Shown here one piece after another: positions 25,080-37,220 of a stretch of DNA of 64,000 nt. Where the stretch lies: NCBI GenBank assembly GCA_964017045.1, contig OZ024808.1, positions 24,184,918 to 24,248,917 of the forward strand, in the 5' to 3' direction. The position numbers and the translations under genes are program-made. The notes below the pieces were generated by a model. The model did no database searches. It saw only the letters and a program-made list of their open reading frames with translations, and had not been told where the DNA came from. Every line of letters begins with the position of its first letter. Position 1 is the first letter of the stretch. The DNA comes from Omphiscola glabra. Lineage: Eukaryota > Mollusca > Gastropoda > Lymnaeidae.

Positions 25080-25530
25080 TTTTTTTTAGGGATTTGGTTG
25101 GGAAGGGGAGGGGGGGATGACCAATTGATATGATGAGTTGTCATCGGCAAGGAGTCAATGTGCCACGTCTTAGATCGCTAGTTTGACGGGAAGTTGGTCA
25201 GTTAGCCGGCCTAATATCTTGCCAGCCAGCCAGGAACAAAAGCGAAGTTACTAATAAAGGTTTTAGTTATACAAACATTAAAAACATAGATTTTCATATA
25301 AACCCTGTATTAAATGGGGGTGGAGCTGAAAATTTGACCAAATATGCATACAAGTAACACGCACTTTATAAGACTTTTAGTTAGTGCCAAATTGACCCAA
25401 GTCTTGCAGCCACACAATTTTTTTTCCACGCCCATGAACTATATTGATATTTTAATAACTCATCCGCTTCTACAACCCATAATTCATTCACCAACAATTT
25501 TAAAAAAACAAAAGAAAATATCAAGCAACT
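25080..25530 (-). repeat. Copy of a dispersed repeat family, minus orientation
   Basis: Shares phrases with at least five other places in the window (about 6360-6540 plus, 47085-47460 plus, 49485-49805 plus, 38970-39480 minus, 60590-61110 minus). Marks: a run of G, GGTCAGTTAGCC, CCAGCCAGCCAGGAACA, AAAGCGAAGTTA, and ATGAACTATATTGATATTTT. No ORF; class unknown. Confidence 0.6.
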
Positions 25531-25609
25531 AACTCATGCGCGATATTTTTTGTATCAATCTAATTTCTCACTTTTAAAAAAGGCAAACTTCTATTTTGGG
25601 AGTTCGCTT

Positions 25610-25735
25610 TTCTGGGGTTTCGGTACCATAGAGGCCCTGTGCACATATTCTACTTAACGTACCAAAGGGGCAGCGTGCACATCTTAGACTTATCAGTACA
25701 ATAGGGCTTTGTACACATCTTACGCAAAAGAGACA
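25610..25735. repeat. Degenerate 37-bp minisatellite 3' of gene B
   Basis: Units of the type CACATCTTAGACTTATCAGT followed by ACAATAGGGCTTTG. The same unit forms a large array 3' of gene C at 42240-42680, so it belongs to the duplicated block. Confidence 0.6.
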
Positions 25736-25773
25736 AACAAACAAAAAACGGTTCATGTAATACTTCTCCAATA

Positions 25774-27906
25774 CAGTGGTTCTCAGCCTTCTTATTGCCG
25801 CTACTCTTAAATACAGGTTCCTCATGTTGTGGTGACCCCCCCCCCCCAACCATAAAAGCAATTTAATTGCTACTTCATAGCTGTAGAGTGTATGTGTTTT
25901 CCGATGGTCCTTCAAAGGGGTCTCGACCAATGTTCCCTCTAAAGTTTGCTGGTTCGTGTACAAAATAATACAGTTATGTGCAAAGATTTAGAGGATCAAT
26001 TATTTGTGTGCAAAATTGTACAGCCCACAAACACGCACACAACCGGAAATTACACAAATGAACTTAAGTGCAAAAACGTTATTATAAAAAAAATAAAGGA
26101 CCTATAAATAAATAAATATAATCATAAATGTCACAATAGTTCATTCAAAGCTATATATATTGCTATTATTTATCTCGTCGTTGAGTTCCAACACACCCAG
26201 TACCAATGTCCGCTAGTCATTTGATTGACTCATTTCTGGAGGTACTCTGGCGTCTGTATTTGAACGATGTCCATCATTCTGATACGATTTAATCACTTAA
26301 GCATGTCTAAATATAACTCTTCCAGCCTATTTCTGGATTTTATTCTTATATTATTCATTTGGCTGAATCCACGTTCACAATCGGCGCTTGATGCAAGAAA
26401 TGTAGCACAAATATCCAACAGAATGGAAATGTTGCTGAATTGCTTCTCCTTTATTACAATTCGAACCATCTCGTCGAAAGTCTGGATCAACCCACATTTC
26501 ATTTTTTTTCCGAAAACATAAATATTAAGTTACGATACTGCTCCTTAACATTCGGCAGAATGTCATCTATGTATCCGGGAATGCCGTATATCTAGAAACC
26601 CAGTGCTGTAAGTTCTTCTTGGCCAAAATTAAATCCTCAAGTGTCGAAAAACGCTGATATCTCAAAGATTCACCATCGCATCAACTCGTTTTCAGTGAAA
26701 CAAGACTCCAGGTGCAAACATTAACTTTCAATGAATTTTAGGATGGAACTCACGTTTATGTCCTCGTCATTCGCAAGCAAATCAGCAACCTCTTCGGACC
26801 AGTGCACATTTTCACCTAGGTTCTGGGCACAGAGCTTAGCCTTCTCTGCTTTTACAAACTGGTATGCCTCGATGGTCGTAAGATTTTTTCTTTGTAGAAG
26901 CTTTCACAATTCAGCAAGTTCACCAACACCTTCATCAAAGACAATCAGTGAAATTCGAAACTGCGGAACCTTTAGATTATTCAAACAGTATTTAGGAACT
27001 GGATCATTGTACAGGCTCACCTGCTCCTCACAGTATTCAGTCAACACTTGTATGTTCCTCAGCAATGTTCGTAAAGCAAAGTGAAGCGAAAACCATCTTA
27101 TTTCATTCAATGGTTTAAAGGCTACGGAATCACATTCCAACACCTTAGCTAGTTCGGTAAACTGGGCTTTCCGCACTGTCGACCTAGAGAACGATGTGTA
27201 CAATGTCCTAAGGAATGTTTCTATATCTGCCATATATATATATATCTATATCTGCAAACTTATATGTTTGCAAGAATCATCATCACTTACCCCCCTTTTT
27301 GAAGCACATTTCACAGATAATGCATCATCAAGTTCAAGATATTTAAAATATCACCCAGGTTGACAGGCCGAGCTGACGACGAATCTGATAGTGCTGCATG
27401 CACAGATTCATTGAGACATTACGTTTTAAAATTTGATCTACACGTTTTCTTAGCATGCGATGCTGCTGACAGTTGGCTTAGCTGACGTTTAGACATAACG
27501 GTTAAAAACATTATTGTAAATAATTAGCTACTACATTAATAAGAAACTAGAAATATGCGATTTATTTACTTTATACACATTCACTGCGCAGTATGCGCCA
27601 CGAAATTTATATGAATGGCGGCGGTGGTTCAGAACGAGGCTAGCTTGATCACGTATGTATCGGTAAGTATGTACATCAATAGTTCTACTTAAAAAGTAGA
27701 AGACAAAAATACAGATCTGAATCAAATTCAAAACACAGATGAAACTGTTATAAAAACTGCAGAGTGCACCGTATCTTTTCAATTTTATTTTTATAAAAAT
27801 TTGCTGCGCAAATACACAAAACTGCTGCACGGTGTCTGTGAGATAGCTACGCGGCCGCGCAGCTCAAAGGGAACATTGGTCTCGAACTATAGTTTGATAA
27901 CCACTG
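25774..27906 (-). mobile_element. Degenerate hAT-superfamily transposon
   Basis: Left end CAGTGGTTCTCAGCC; right end is the complement of CAGTGGTTATCAAACTATAG. Flanking 8-mers CTCCAATA and CTTTAATA match at six of eight positions, fitting an old 8-bp hAT target duplication. On the minus strand, 27233-26904 reads MADIETFLRTLYTSFSRS... with NEIRWFSLH, and 26502-26293 reads ...SSADCERGFSQMNNIRIK and RNRLEELYL. This second motif is the hAT C-terminal dimerisation region, of the kind found in KIAA1586/ZNF862-like proteins. Frames are broken between the two parts, so no active transposase remains. Confidence 0.85.
26293..27233 (-). pseudogene. hAT transposase pseudogene fragments
   Basis: Two minus-strand open pieces (27233-26904 and 26502-26293) lie in the order expected for the central and C-terminal part of a hAT transposase. 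A third piece between them (rc of about 26880-26720, with HWSEEVADLLANDEDINVSS) is in another frame. The N-terminal zinc finger was not found. Confidence 0.8.
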
Positions 27907-28009
27907 CTTTAATATGCCAAATAACTCCTTTCATTTTTTTTAGTTTTGCCACAGACCAAATAAGAACTTGTGATGTGTCGCTTGTTTGGTTTTTTCAATT
28001 TCAAGTAAA

Positions 28010-28290
28010 TGGTCGTACGTTATCTCGTGCGTTATCTCGTGCGTTATCTAGTGCGTTATCTCGTGCGTTATCTCGTGCGTTATCTCGTGCGTTATCTCGT
28101 GCGTTATCTCGTGCGTTATCTCGTGCGTTATCTCGTGCGTTATCTCGTGCGTTATCTCGTGCGTTATCTCGTTCGTTATCTCGTGCGTTATCTCGTGCGT
28201 TATCTCGTGCGTTATCTCGTGCGTTATCTCGTGCGTTATCTCGTGCGTTATCTCGTACGTTATCTCGTGCGTTATCTCGTGCGTTATCTC
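28010..28290. repeat. 12-bp satellite GTGCGTTATCTC between B and C
   Basis: About 23 copies of a 12-bp unit, open in plus frames ([16 protein letters not shown]) and a minus frame (HEITHEIT) since 12 is a multiple of three. Not a gene. Confidence 0.95.
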
Positions 28291-28327
28291 ATACACATTA
28301 AAATAACGAATCTTAACGAAGAGGGAA

Positions 28328-28545
28328 ATTGAAGAGAACAAAACTGTGAAAACAAAGAGGACAAGGAGGACAAATAAGACACATAGGACAAGAAGTAGGT
28401 GGAAGAAAAAACGGACAATAAGGACAAGGAGGATAGAGAGAACAAAGAGGCCAATGACGAAAAAGAGGACAAAGAGAACAAATAGAAGGAGGACAGCGAG
28501 GACAATGAGAACAAAGAGAAAAAAATAGAACAAAGAGGACAAATA
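28328..28545. repeat. AGGACA-type polypurine array upstream of gene C
   Basis: Units such as AAGAGGACAAGGAGGACAAA on the plus strand. Gene D has the same kind of array at 43640-44045 in the matching upstream place, and flanking sequence downstream matches for about 500 bp in both. Confidence 0.85.
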
Positions 28546-28549
28546 GAAA

Positions 28550-29230
28550 AACTGAAATGCCCTGATTTTGGATTCAAACTACTGGTTCTTGGCACTTGAA
28601 TAACAGTTGAATTGCTCAGCGCCAATCACTCAAAGATTATAGATTTATTATTTTTCAAGTACTTTAAGCTTACTCAGATCAACAAAATACTTTAACTTGC
28701 TATGTAACCCATTATGAAATTACAGATTGTTCAATATATCGTTATAATAAGGAAAAAAATAGACTGATTGATAAGGTCAAAGTAGATGTATAGTGAATCC
28801 CTGCAACCGGGTAATCTTATCCTGGACAGGTCAGGACTGTTGACGCCTTAAGACACGACAATAACTTAAGAGAAGGAGCAATGAAACTTTGTTAGGACTT
28901 TGTACATTGGTCTAAGAGAGCTTTTCTAATTGTTTGTGTCTAAAAATGTTGTTGTTGGGGTCATGAAGGAATCGTGCAAGAACTTTAAGATAAGATTATA
29001 TTACTTAATAAAACAACTCATTGACACGTTCCTTGTGCTGTGTGAGTGACTTAACTTGATGGCTAAAGATGCCGCAATGAATTAATGTCTGCAAGGATAA
29101 CGCCAGATGTTCCTACTTTTTTTTTGAGAATCCCTGTTTATCTGATAAGATTTCAATTAGTAAAAATTGTTTCCGCTGCGATTACTTCTGATTTCTTTAA
29201 ATGTTTTCAAGAAACCAGTGACACTGCATT
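28550..29230 (+). promoter_or_regulatory. Conserved 5' flank of gene C (shared with D)
   Basis: Sequence from about 28550 to the signal exon aligns by eye with about 44050-44700 upstream of gene D. Shared stretches include GACAGGTCAGGA, TGTTGACGCCTTAAG, ACTTTGTACATTG, TTGTTGTTGG and TAATAAAACAACTC. The palindromic GATA site is at 29138-29149. Confidence 0.6.
29138..29149 (+). promoter_or_regulatory. Palindromic GATA-type site upstream of gene C
   Basis: TTATCTGATAAG, identical to the site of gene B, 100-111 bp before the gene C ATG, in the context GAGAATCCCTG(T)TTATCTGATAAG. Confidence 0.55.
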
Positions 29231-29248
29231 TTTTTTTTTTTTTGCAAC

Positions 29249-29285
29249 ATGGGGAAGGAAACGCTTATATTTGTTCTGTTTTTAG
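29249..29285 (+). CDS. Gene C signal-peptide exon
   Basis: 37 nt, ATG at 29249, [12 protein letters not shown], phase 1 out at GGTGAG. Nearly the same as gene D (MWKEALVFFLFL), and the next 30 bases of intron are shared too. Confidence 0.85.
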
Positions 29286-32200
29286 GTGAGAAATCATATC
29301 TTGTATGTGTATGTTAGACAATATTGCCAATGCAATCTCATCTCTAATCTACATATATTTTTCAACAATTTCGTGATCGTGTGTTGTGTACTGTTACATT
29401 TCTTTAAAAAAAATTAATGTGTTTCAAGATTCGGCTCGTGATGCTAACAATAATGAATTTAATTATACTATTAAATTACTATACAAATACAAATTCAGAA
29501 ATACTTAAACAACAAATTATATCAACTTACAGCAAATCCAGAAAAAAATGTACACTGCTCGAAGAATATCAATATTAATTTACACATACAGACAGAGTAC
29601 AATCTTGCAATAATATAACGTCTTGTAAATGTCTAGGTAAATTAGTAACAATCTCTCGTGGCCAGGAAAGCTGCTGTCCTATATATACATATATATATAT
29701 ATATATAGTGATTAAATCAAAACCATCTAGAAAATAAATTCGAGAAATGTTGTCACCTGAAAGCCTCCATTAGAACGAAAGGAGCGCATTTGAACGTAAA
29801 CATTCTTTTCCCAGTCTAGGGAGTGGTGGGTCAAAGGAGTTACAATCAATGAAGTCAATATCAAAACAAAGGGGAGAGAAGTGGCGGTGGCTACAGCGCT
29901 AAAATTAGGCCTACACACATACCATAACGCTGCGTTGATCTACACATTATCACCTGATTGCATGAAAATTTTATTTGCGAAGCTCCAAGTGAAGAAGTTG
30001 CGGATACAAAACGCTGTGTACTTTAAATAATTTGTTTATCACATACAAAATCTCATTTAAGTTCATTCATTTGGAGCCTTGGAGTGATACATACCTTTTC
30101 AAATATATTTTCATTGATGACATTTCAGTCTTGTTACGTTATATAGGAAACTATTTTTTGCCCGCCTGTAAATTTAAATGTAAGAAATGCGATAATCCTA
30201 ATACCATAGCGAAAACAGAAAAACTACTCGCTGTCATGTGGTATGAGGGTGTTGTATGATGTGTTTGTAGCAATAGTGTGTGTGTTGTATGATATGTTTA
30301 TTACAGTAGGGTGTGTTTTATTTCTTTTGACCAGGGCTATTTGTTTTATGATATTTATGTTCCACCAGGCTGGTGTGTGAATGGTATTTCTGTTCCACCA
30401 TGCCTGTGTGAATGATATTTCTGTTCCAACAGGCTGTGTGTTGCATGATATTTCTGTTCCACCAAGACTATGTGCTGTATGACATTTATGTTCCATCAGG
30501 ACCATGCGTTATTCTATTTTTCTGTTCCACTAGGTTCCTGTGCTGCTCAGCAACATGCAGGCCTGGATCCACCATCTATCGAGTGCTTCCACTGTGACAC
30601 TCACGCTCGCCATTTCCCAGGATGCCTTAGTGAGCCGATCACGTGTCACGCAGACGAGGTAAGTTGGAAATGGTTAAAATATTGTGTTAACTCATTCCGT
30701 TCTTAAGCAGACGTATTTTTTAAAAATAGTAGCTTGACAAAATGTTGGCAAGTCTCAGCTTTCGTGCTCATGAACTAAATATATTTAAATACAAGTACAG
30801 CATGTGCCAAAGTTACAGGTGCTGAAGCAAAAAAAAAGACGAGTTGATATTTCATTTGTTGTCATCTTTAAAAAAAAAATCATTTCTCTTATAAAAAGCT
30901 ATCACAGGCACTGTATAATATAGTTTATTTACCACGGAGTGCACAACATAAATGTTCATAGTGTGCACATGAGCACAAATTATGTTCATATTGGGTACAT
31001 GAACGCAAATGTTCATAGAGAGGACATGAACACAAATGTTCATAGAGAAGACATGAAAACAAATGTTCATAGAGGGGACATTAACACAAATGTTCAAAGA
31101 AAAGACATGAACACACATGTTCATAGAGAGGACATGAACACAAATGTTCATAAAGAGGACATGGACACAAATGTTCATAGAGTGTACATGAACACAAATG
31201 TTCATAGAGAGGACATGAACACAAATGTTCATAGAGAAGACATGAAAACAAATGTTCATAGAGGGGACATTAACACAAATGTTCAAAGAAAAGACACGAA
31301 CACACATGTTCATAGAGAGGACATGAACACAAATGTTCATAGAGAGGACATGGACACAAATGTTCATAGAGTGTACATGAACACAAATGTTCATGCATAG
31401 GACATGAACACAAATGTTCATAGAGAGGACATGAACACAAATGTTCATAGAGACGACATGAACACAAATGTTCATGGTGTGCACGACCTCGTGGTAGGCA
31501 GTGTTCCTATCGATGACATATATTTTCAGGAATAGCATTGAACAATGGTATTTGCTGTAGACTCCTGCTAGTTCTTTTAGCATCTTAACAGCCGAACAAA
31601 CTGTCATTTGGCACATCTCACAAGTAGGCGTCGGGTGGCTTTAGAGCAGAAAAGTGAGATGTGGAAGGTCTGTACCATGTTCAGTGATTCGTCCTGGAAT
31701 TTGTTTTCCTGGAGGACGGCAAGAGATTTTCGGGAGGTATTGCCGGTCGGTATTCTAGATGATAATACCGGATATTCAGGTGAAGGTTCCTTGCATGACA
31801 GAACCTTCTCAAATCCTGAAGAAGTTGTGTCAATCCCCATGCCCCTGCAGCCCCATGCCCCTGTAGCACCATGCCTCTTTAGCACCATGCCCCTATAGCA
31901 CCATGCCTCTATAGCACCATGCCCCTGTAGCACCATGCCCCTTTAGGACCATGCCCGTGTAGTACCAGGCCCCTGTTGCACTATGCCACTGTAGCACTAT
32001 GCCCCCTGTAGAACTATGCCCCTGTAGCACCATGTCCCTGTAGCACCATGCCCCTGTAAAACCATGTCCTTGGAGCAACATGCCCCTGTAGCAACACGCC
32101 CCTGTAGAACCATGCCCCTGTAGCACCATGCCCCTGTAGCACCATGCCCCTGTAGCGCCATGCCCCTGTAGCGCCATGCCCCTGTTGCATTACTTGGTGT

Positions 32201-35200
32201 CGTTAAGAGCGTTGCCTACCTCATCTTCAATGAAATACTGGCCTTATATACTGAAACTGCACACAATATTGTTATTCAAGGACTCAACGAATATATTACA
32301 TCATTTTTTTTTAAAATCATAAAGTGATTTTTTTGTTGAATGGTTATACATAATAGTTATTGTTATTTTACTACAGGTGTGCTCGATCACTTATGGCACA
32401 GAGTTACCTACTTTAAAGTGCCAGAGAGCTAACGTAAGTAAGGTGCATTGTAAAACATAAACTCACACAATGGCGGAGATGGTTATACCGTGGCGGAGCT
32501 TTTCATACAGCGGCGGAGATGTTCATACAGTGGCGGAGATGTTTATACAGCATGCCTACAGTCGCTTTAAAATTATTTCATGGTGTTTTTTTTTTAAAGA
32601 ATGGAAAAAATAATATAAACTGCTTACAGGCTTAAAACGGTTTTCATATGATTATTTTGACGTCATGATTAATAAGGAGAAAATATGGTCAAAATATATG
32701 TTTAAAGCAAATTTAATTATAACGTGTGGTCTTAAAAAGCTTGACCGGGTCATTCAGACACGAAACTATTCATTAAGAGAAGCGGGCACTTGGATTTACT
32801 TGTAGTTTTTTTAAAATCAAATTTTGTGATCCTATTTTTAAAAAAAGTATATTTCAAATTAAATGATTCGTAAGAAACATTGCCTGGACACAATGCAATG
32901 ACTGATTTTGATGGATTTAGATCACTAATTTTTTGGGGACTTATCTTTAGCAATAACGTTGTGAGGAATGACATAATTTATAAAGCTCCCACTTAAAATG
33001 GTGTATTTTAATTCGATGTCTTCTTCGACCTGTTCCTCTAAAAGGATTGTGCGCGTGAGGTGGCCCATCTCACCAAAAGTTGCCCCGGAGGTGGTGTTGA
33101 GGTCCACCCCAGTCAATGCCAACTCTGCTGTCACAATACAGCCTGTGTGCATAACATCAATCACCACCTGTTGCAAGTAGCCAGTACGTTACAATATATA
33201 TATATTTATATATATAGTACTTTTAGCAATCATACAGAGAGGGTAGCTCTGTGTTTTTCTTCTTCTCATTAATTCATATCGTCCACATTTTCTGTGTTTT
33301 TAACATGTCTTGCTTGCCAAACTTGTCTATTAGTAAACGTTTAAATAAGACTCGCAACACTTAAGAATTATTTGCTTCACTTTTTTGCCTTAGGGTCGGT
33401 TCACACGATCAAATTTTCCTTCAAGCATTTGATGCAATTCGTGTATGAAGCCTTGTGACAGCTTTCAAATTACTATTTGATCAAATTCCACCAAAAAGAG
33501 ACCACGTTCATACAACAATTTGACGCGAAATTTGATCGTGTGAAATGACGCTTAGACGCCACGATAGTTTAGACTAAATATCCAGCTTAGATTACCTGTA
33601 TTAAGAATATAAATAGCTTCATGGCATATTTATCTGGTTTCAAATTTCCCGTACAGCCCGTCAAGGAATAATTTGTCCCGGTACTTGTTCAGAAAGGGAC
33701 ATCGCCACATGCATTAAAACAGCTGTTTATTGCCACGCTGATCAGGTGAGTCAATTGTATTAATGTTATACATTTTAACAATTGAACAGCCACGTTAAAA
33801 CAAGTATTTTTTAAAAAAAGATCTAGTTATAACAGTCGTCTGGTTGTATAATACAAGGCCAAGTGTGGAAATTAAAACATCCATGCAGTATACCGTGTGA
33901 TGACTTCTTCCTGTATGCATTAAAGACCTACGATCGAGGTATTGATTATTCTGGCTCCTATGTATGTTGTGGTATTTGCAATGCTTCTGCGCCTGGTACT
34001 GAAGAGGATATTTCACTGATTGCAAGGGCTACTTAGCGATTTTCCGCCAGACTACACTTGAAAGCTTATTTACAGATATTCCAACGCGTACGTTTGTAAT
34101 TACAATTATGTTGAAAGCTGACATTTTCCGACGTCATTTGAAATGAAAAATAGTTTCGAAAATGGACGCCCATGACGACCTGTTTACGTTAGAATTAATT
34201 CTCTTCAGACTCCTATTACCTTTTCTTTTATGAAGACATGAACATAAAATGTATTTTCTAACGTCCCCAGTTCTGTGAGATTGTCATCAATGAGCAACTG
34301 ATGGTCCATGGACGCTGTAAGATCAAGACCGACATTCAGGTATTCTCAGTGTAGATTCATTTAGGTTCACTAAACGAAGTGGCAGTGTAAAAACCGCGGC
34401 GCACGAGATTGTGCCAGATCAAAAAACACCAAGGGCCAGATCAAAGACACAAAGAGCCATATCAAAGACACAATGGGCCCGATCAAAGACACAAAGGGCC
34501 AAATCAAAGACACCAAGGGCCAGATCAAAGACACCAAGGGTCAGATCAATGACATCAAGGGTCAGATCAAAGACACCAAGAGCCAGATCAAAGACACCAG
34601 GGGCTAGATCAAAAGACATCAGGGGCCAGATCAAGGACATCAATTGCCAGATCAAAGACACCAAGGGCCAGATCAAATCACCAAAGACTAGACATTTTAC
34701 CAAAAATACCAGGATTTCAATCCTCTTTTCCATTAAATTTTTCTTTTGTTTGAAATCTCTTTCCAGTTGGTGTTTTCGTGTTGATACTTTCTTGTATAGT
34801 GCGTTCAAAAAGAAATTTGACGCAAAATTTTAACGTGTGACCTGCAAAAAAGATTCGACCAAATTTGTAATTTCTTTCTTGTCGATGAAGAGATTCCTTT
34901 TTAATTTATGTATAATAATTTTAATAGTTTCACGAGAAATGTCCAAAATGACGTTTTGGTTAATTTTTCATATTCTTCTTAATTTTTTTTTTAAACTTCA
35001 GGCGTGTCGCGCTGACAAGACTCGACACCCCTGCCCTCTAGCAATTGGTCATCCTGGAAACACGGCTAGATGTGTATGGGACTGCTGTCAGACAATCGAA
35101 TGCCTAACTGGACACTTTGGCGCCTACATGGGTAACATTAACGTCCGTAATTTTGTTGTCTGGCTTGGGAAAGAAATGTTTAGTTATTTGGCTCCAGTGC

Positions 35201-37158
35201 TAAACATATTGTATGGATTCTCAGTATAAATATTTCAAAGTAAAGTTTAAAGAATGACGATAACGAAAAATAATTGCACAAATAAAAAATACTTAACGGC
35301 TTAACCTGGGCCAGTTTTTTACACAGGGTCCAGTTACCTTCGATACAATACCCGGCGGGTCTAAGTGTTGCAAAAAAAAAAAAGTGAACTTCTTATTCTC
35401 TAAAATATATGCCGGCCTTTAAACTATAGGCCTACAGACGGTCCTACACACAGTCCCACATACAGTCCCAAAGACAGTCCCACAGACATTCCAACAGACA
35501 GTCCTACGGTCAGTCACGCAGATGGCCCATCACCATACCCGTGGCTCATTATCAATAAATATAATAGTCGCCCCCCCCTCCCGCCAAGAGAAACAAAATA
35601 AACCCACGAACGGAGTTCTGACGTCACGCAGGAAATCTCGCCGAGTGGCAGATTTTTTTTTTCCATTGAGTATTAACTTTTATAAAACATGTGGAATTGG
35701 GGGGGGGGAGTGCAAGGTCGTGAAGAGGAAGCAGGACACACAAGAAGCGAAATATATATAAAGGAGATTAGAGTTGATCTGTTCTCTGTTGTCATTCTTT
35801 AAATAGACTTTCTCTCTACCCGCATTCCCATCTCGTGGAGCGTACTCTCGCGACGTCTCGTTTTAGTTTACACGCGGGACATTTTAAGAAACAGCTCGTG
35901 CAAGTATTCACCTGGTGGTGAGCGGAGCTCGTCTGCTGCTGGGTCCACGGAGGCGGGCTGACACTGTCACTAAAATTATCGTGGTGGACGGCATCTGCTT
36001 CGCGGCTGAGTGATTTGAGGTGGTTGGGTGAACTCAGAATCACTTTTTTTTTAAAATGCCTAATTTAAGAGTTGAACAACTGCACCCGAGAATTTGTAAA
36101 CATTCCGTTTAAAAAAAAAGTAAATAATTGAATATTTGTCCAGGGGCGATTTCAGGTCTTTTGTGTGCGTGTGTGGGGGGGGGGTTGTTGGGGTTGGTTT
36201 GCTAAACAAAAACGTGGTTGGCTTGTTAAGTTGTTTATTACTGGAGGGGCCAAAGTTGCATAGCGATTTAAATAAAAACCTGCCAATTCAGGGGGGGGGG
36301 CTGGCAAATGCCCTGTCCTACCCAATTAACATCCCTGCTTTTGTCGATAATTTAAAGAAATAATTTTAATGGTAAAAAATGGTCAATAAAATTTTTAAAA
36401 AAAAAATTTAAAAAAAAAATGTTTTGATCAAAGTCGAGTCTAAACACTCCACGGTAGAAAATAAGTAACAGTTTTTAAAATGTATTAAGCCAAGAAAGTC
36501 TGTGCAGAGAAACATTTTCAAAAATTTAAAAAAAAAAAAAAATATATATTTAAGTTTTGTCTACATTCAATTCGAATCATTGCTTCACAAAGTGCTCACC
36601 TACACTTCTGCGCGGTCTTTCTTTGCGTAAAGTTTTTTTTTTCAATTTATTTGTCTTTTTTTAATGCACATTTTTAGTGCGTATAAACTCGTCTTTGATA
36701 CAAAATGTTTTTGTTATGTTTTTGTTTTTTTTAAAAATATTTTATTTATTTGATCATTTTTATTATTAAAATTATATTCTTTTAGTCATCTATAAAAGTA
36801 GCATTACTTACTTTATTATTAAAATTATATTCTTTTAGTCATCTATAAAAGTAGCATTACTTACTTTATTATTAAAATTATATTCTTTTAGTATCTATAA
36901 AAGTAGCATTACTTACTTTATTATTAAAATTATATTCTTTTAGTATCTATAAAAGTAGCATTACTTACTTTATTATTAAAATTATATTCTTTTAGTCATC
37001 TATAAAAGTAGCATTACTTACTTTATTATTAAACATCGAACCCTAGGCACGAAGCTTAAAACAAAAAAAAAATAGTTTTCTTTAATAATTGCTCTGAAAG
37101 CATTTCTTCTTCTTGTCAAATATTTTACTAGCAACACATTTTCTTAATCAATTATCTT

Positions 37159-37220
<62 letters not shown>

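Noticed and set aside
28009..28542. ORFs of RALS, VRYL and HEIT repeats
   Set aside because: 12-bp satellite plus polypurine tract; no conserved domain, open on both strands.
30852..31616. 254-codon minus-strand ORF with MNICVHV repeats
   Set aside because: 27-bp minisatellite in gene C intron 2; unit length divisible by three explains openness on both strands.
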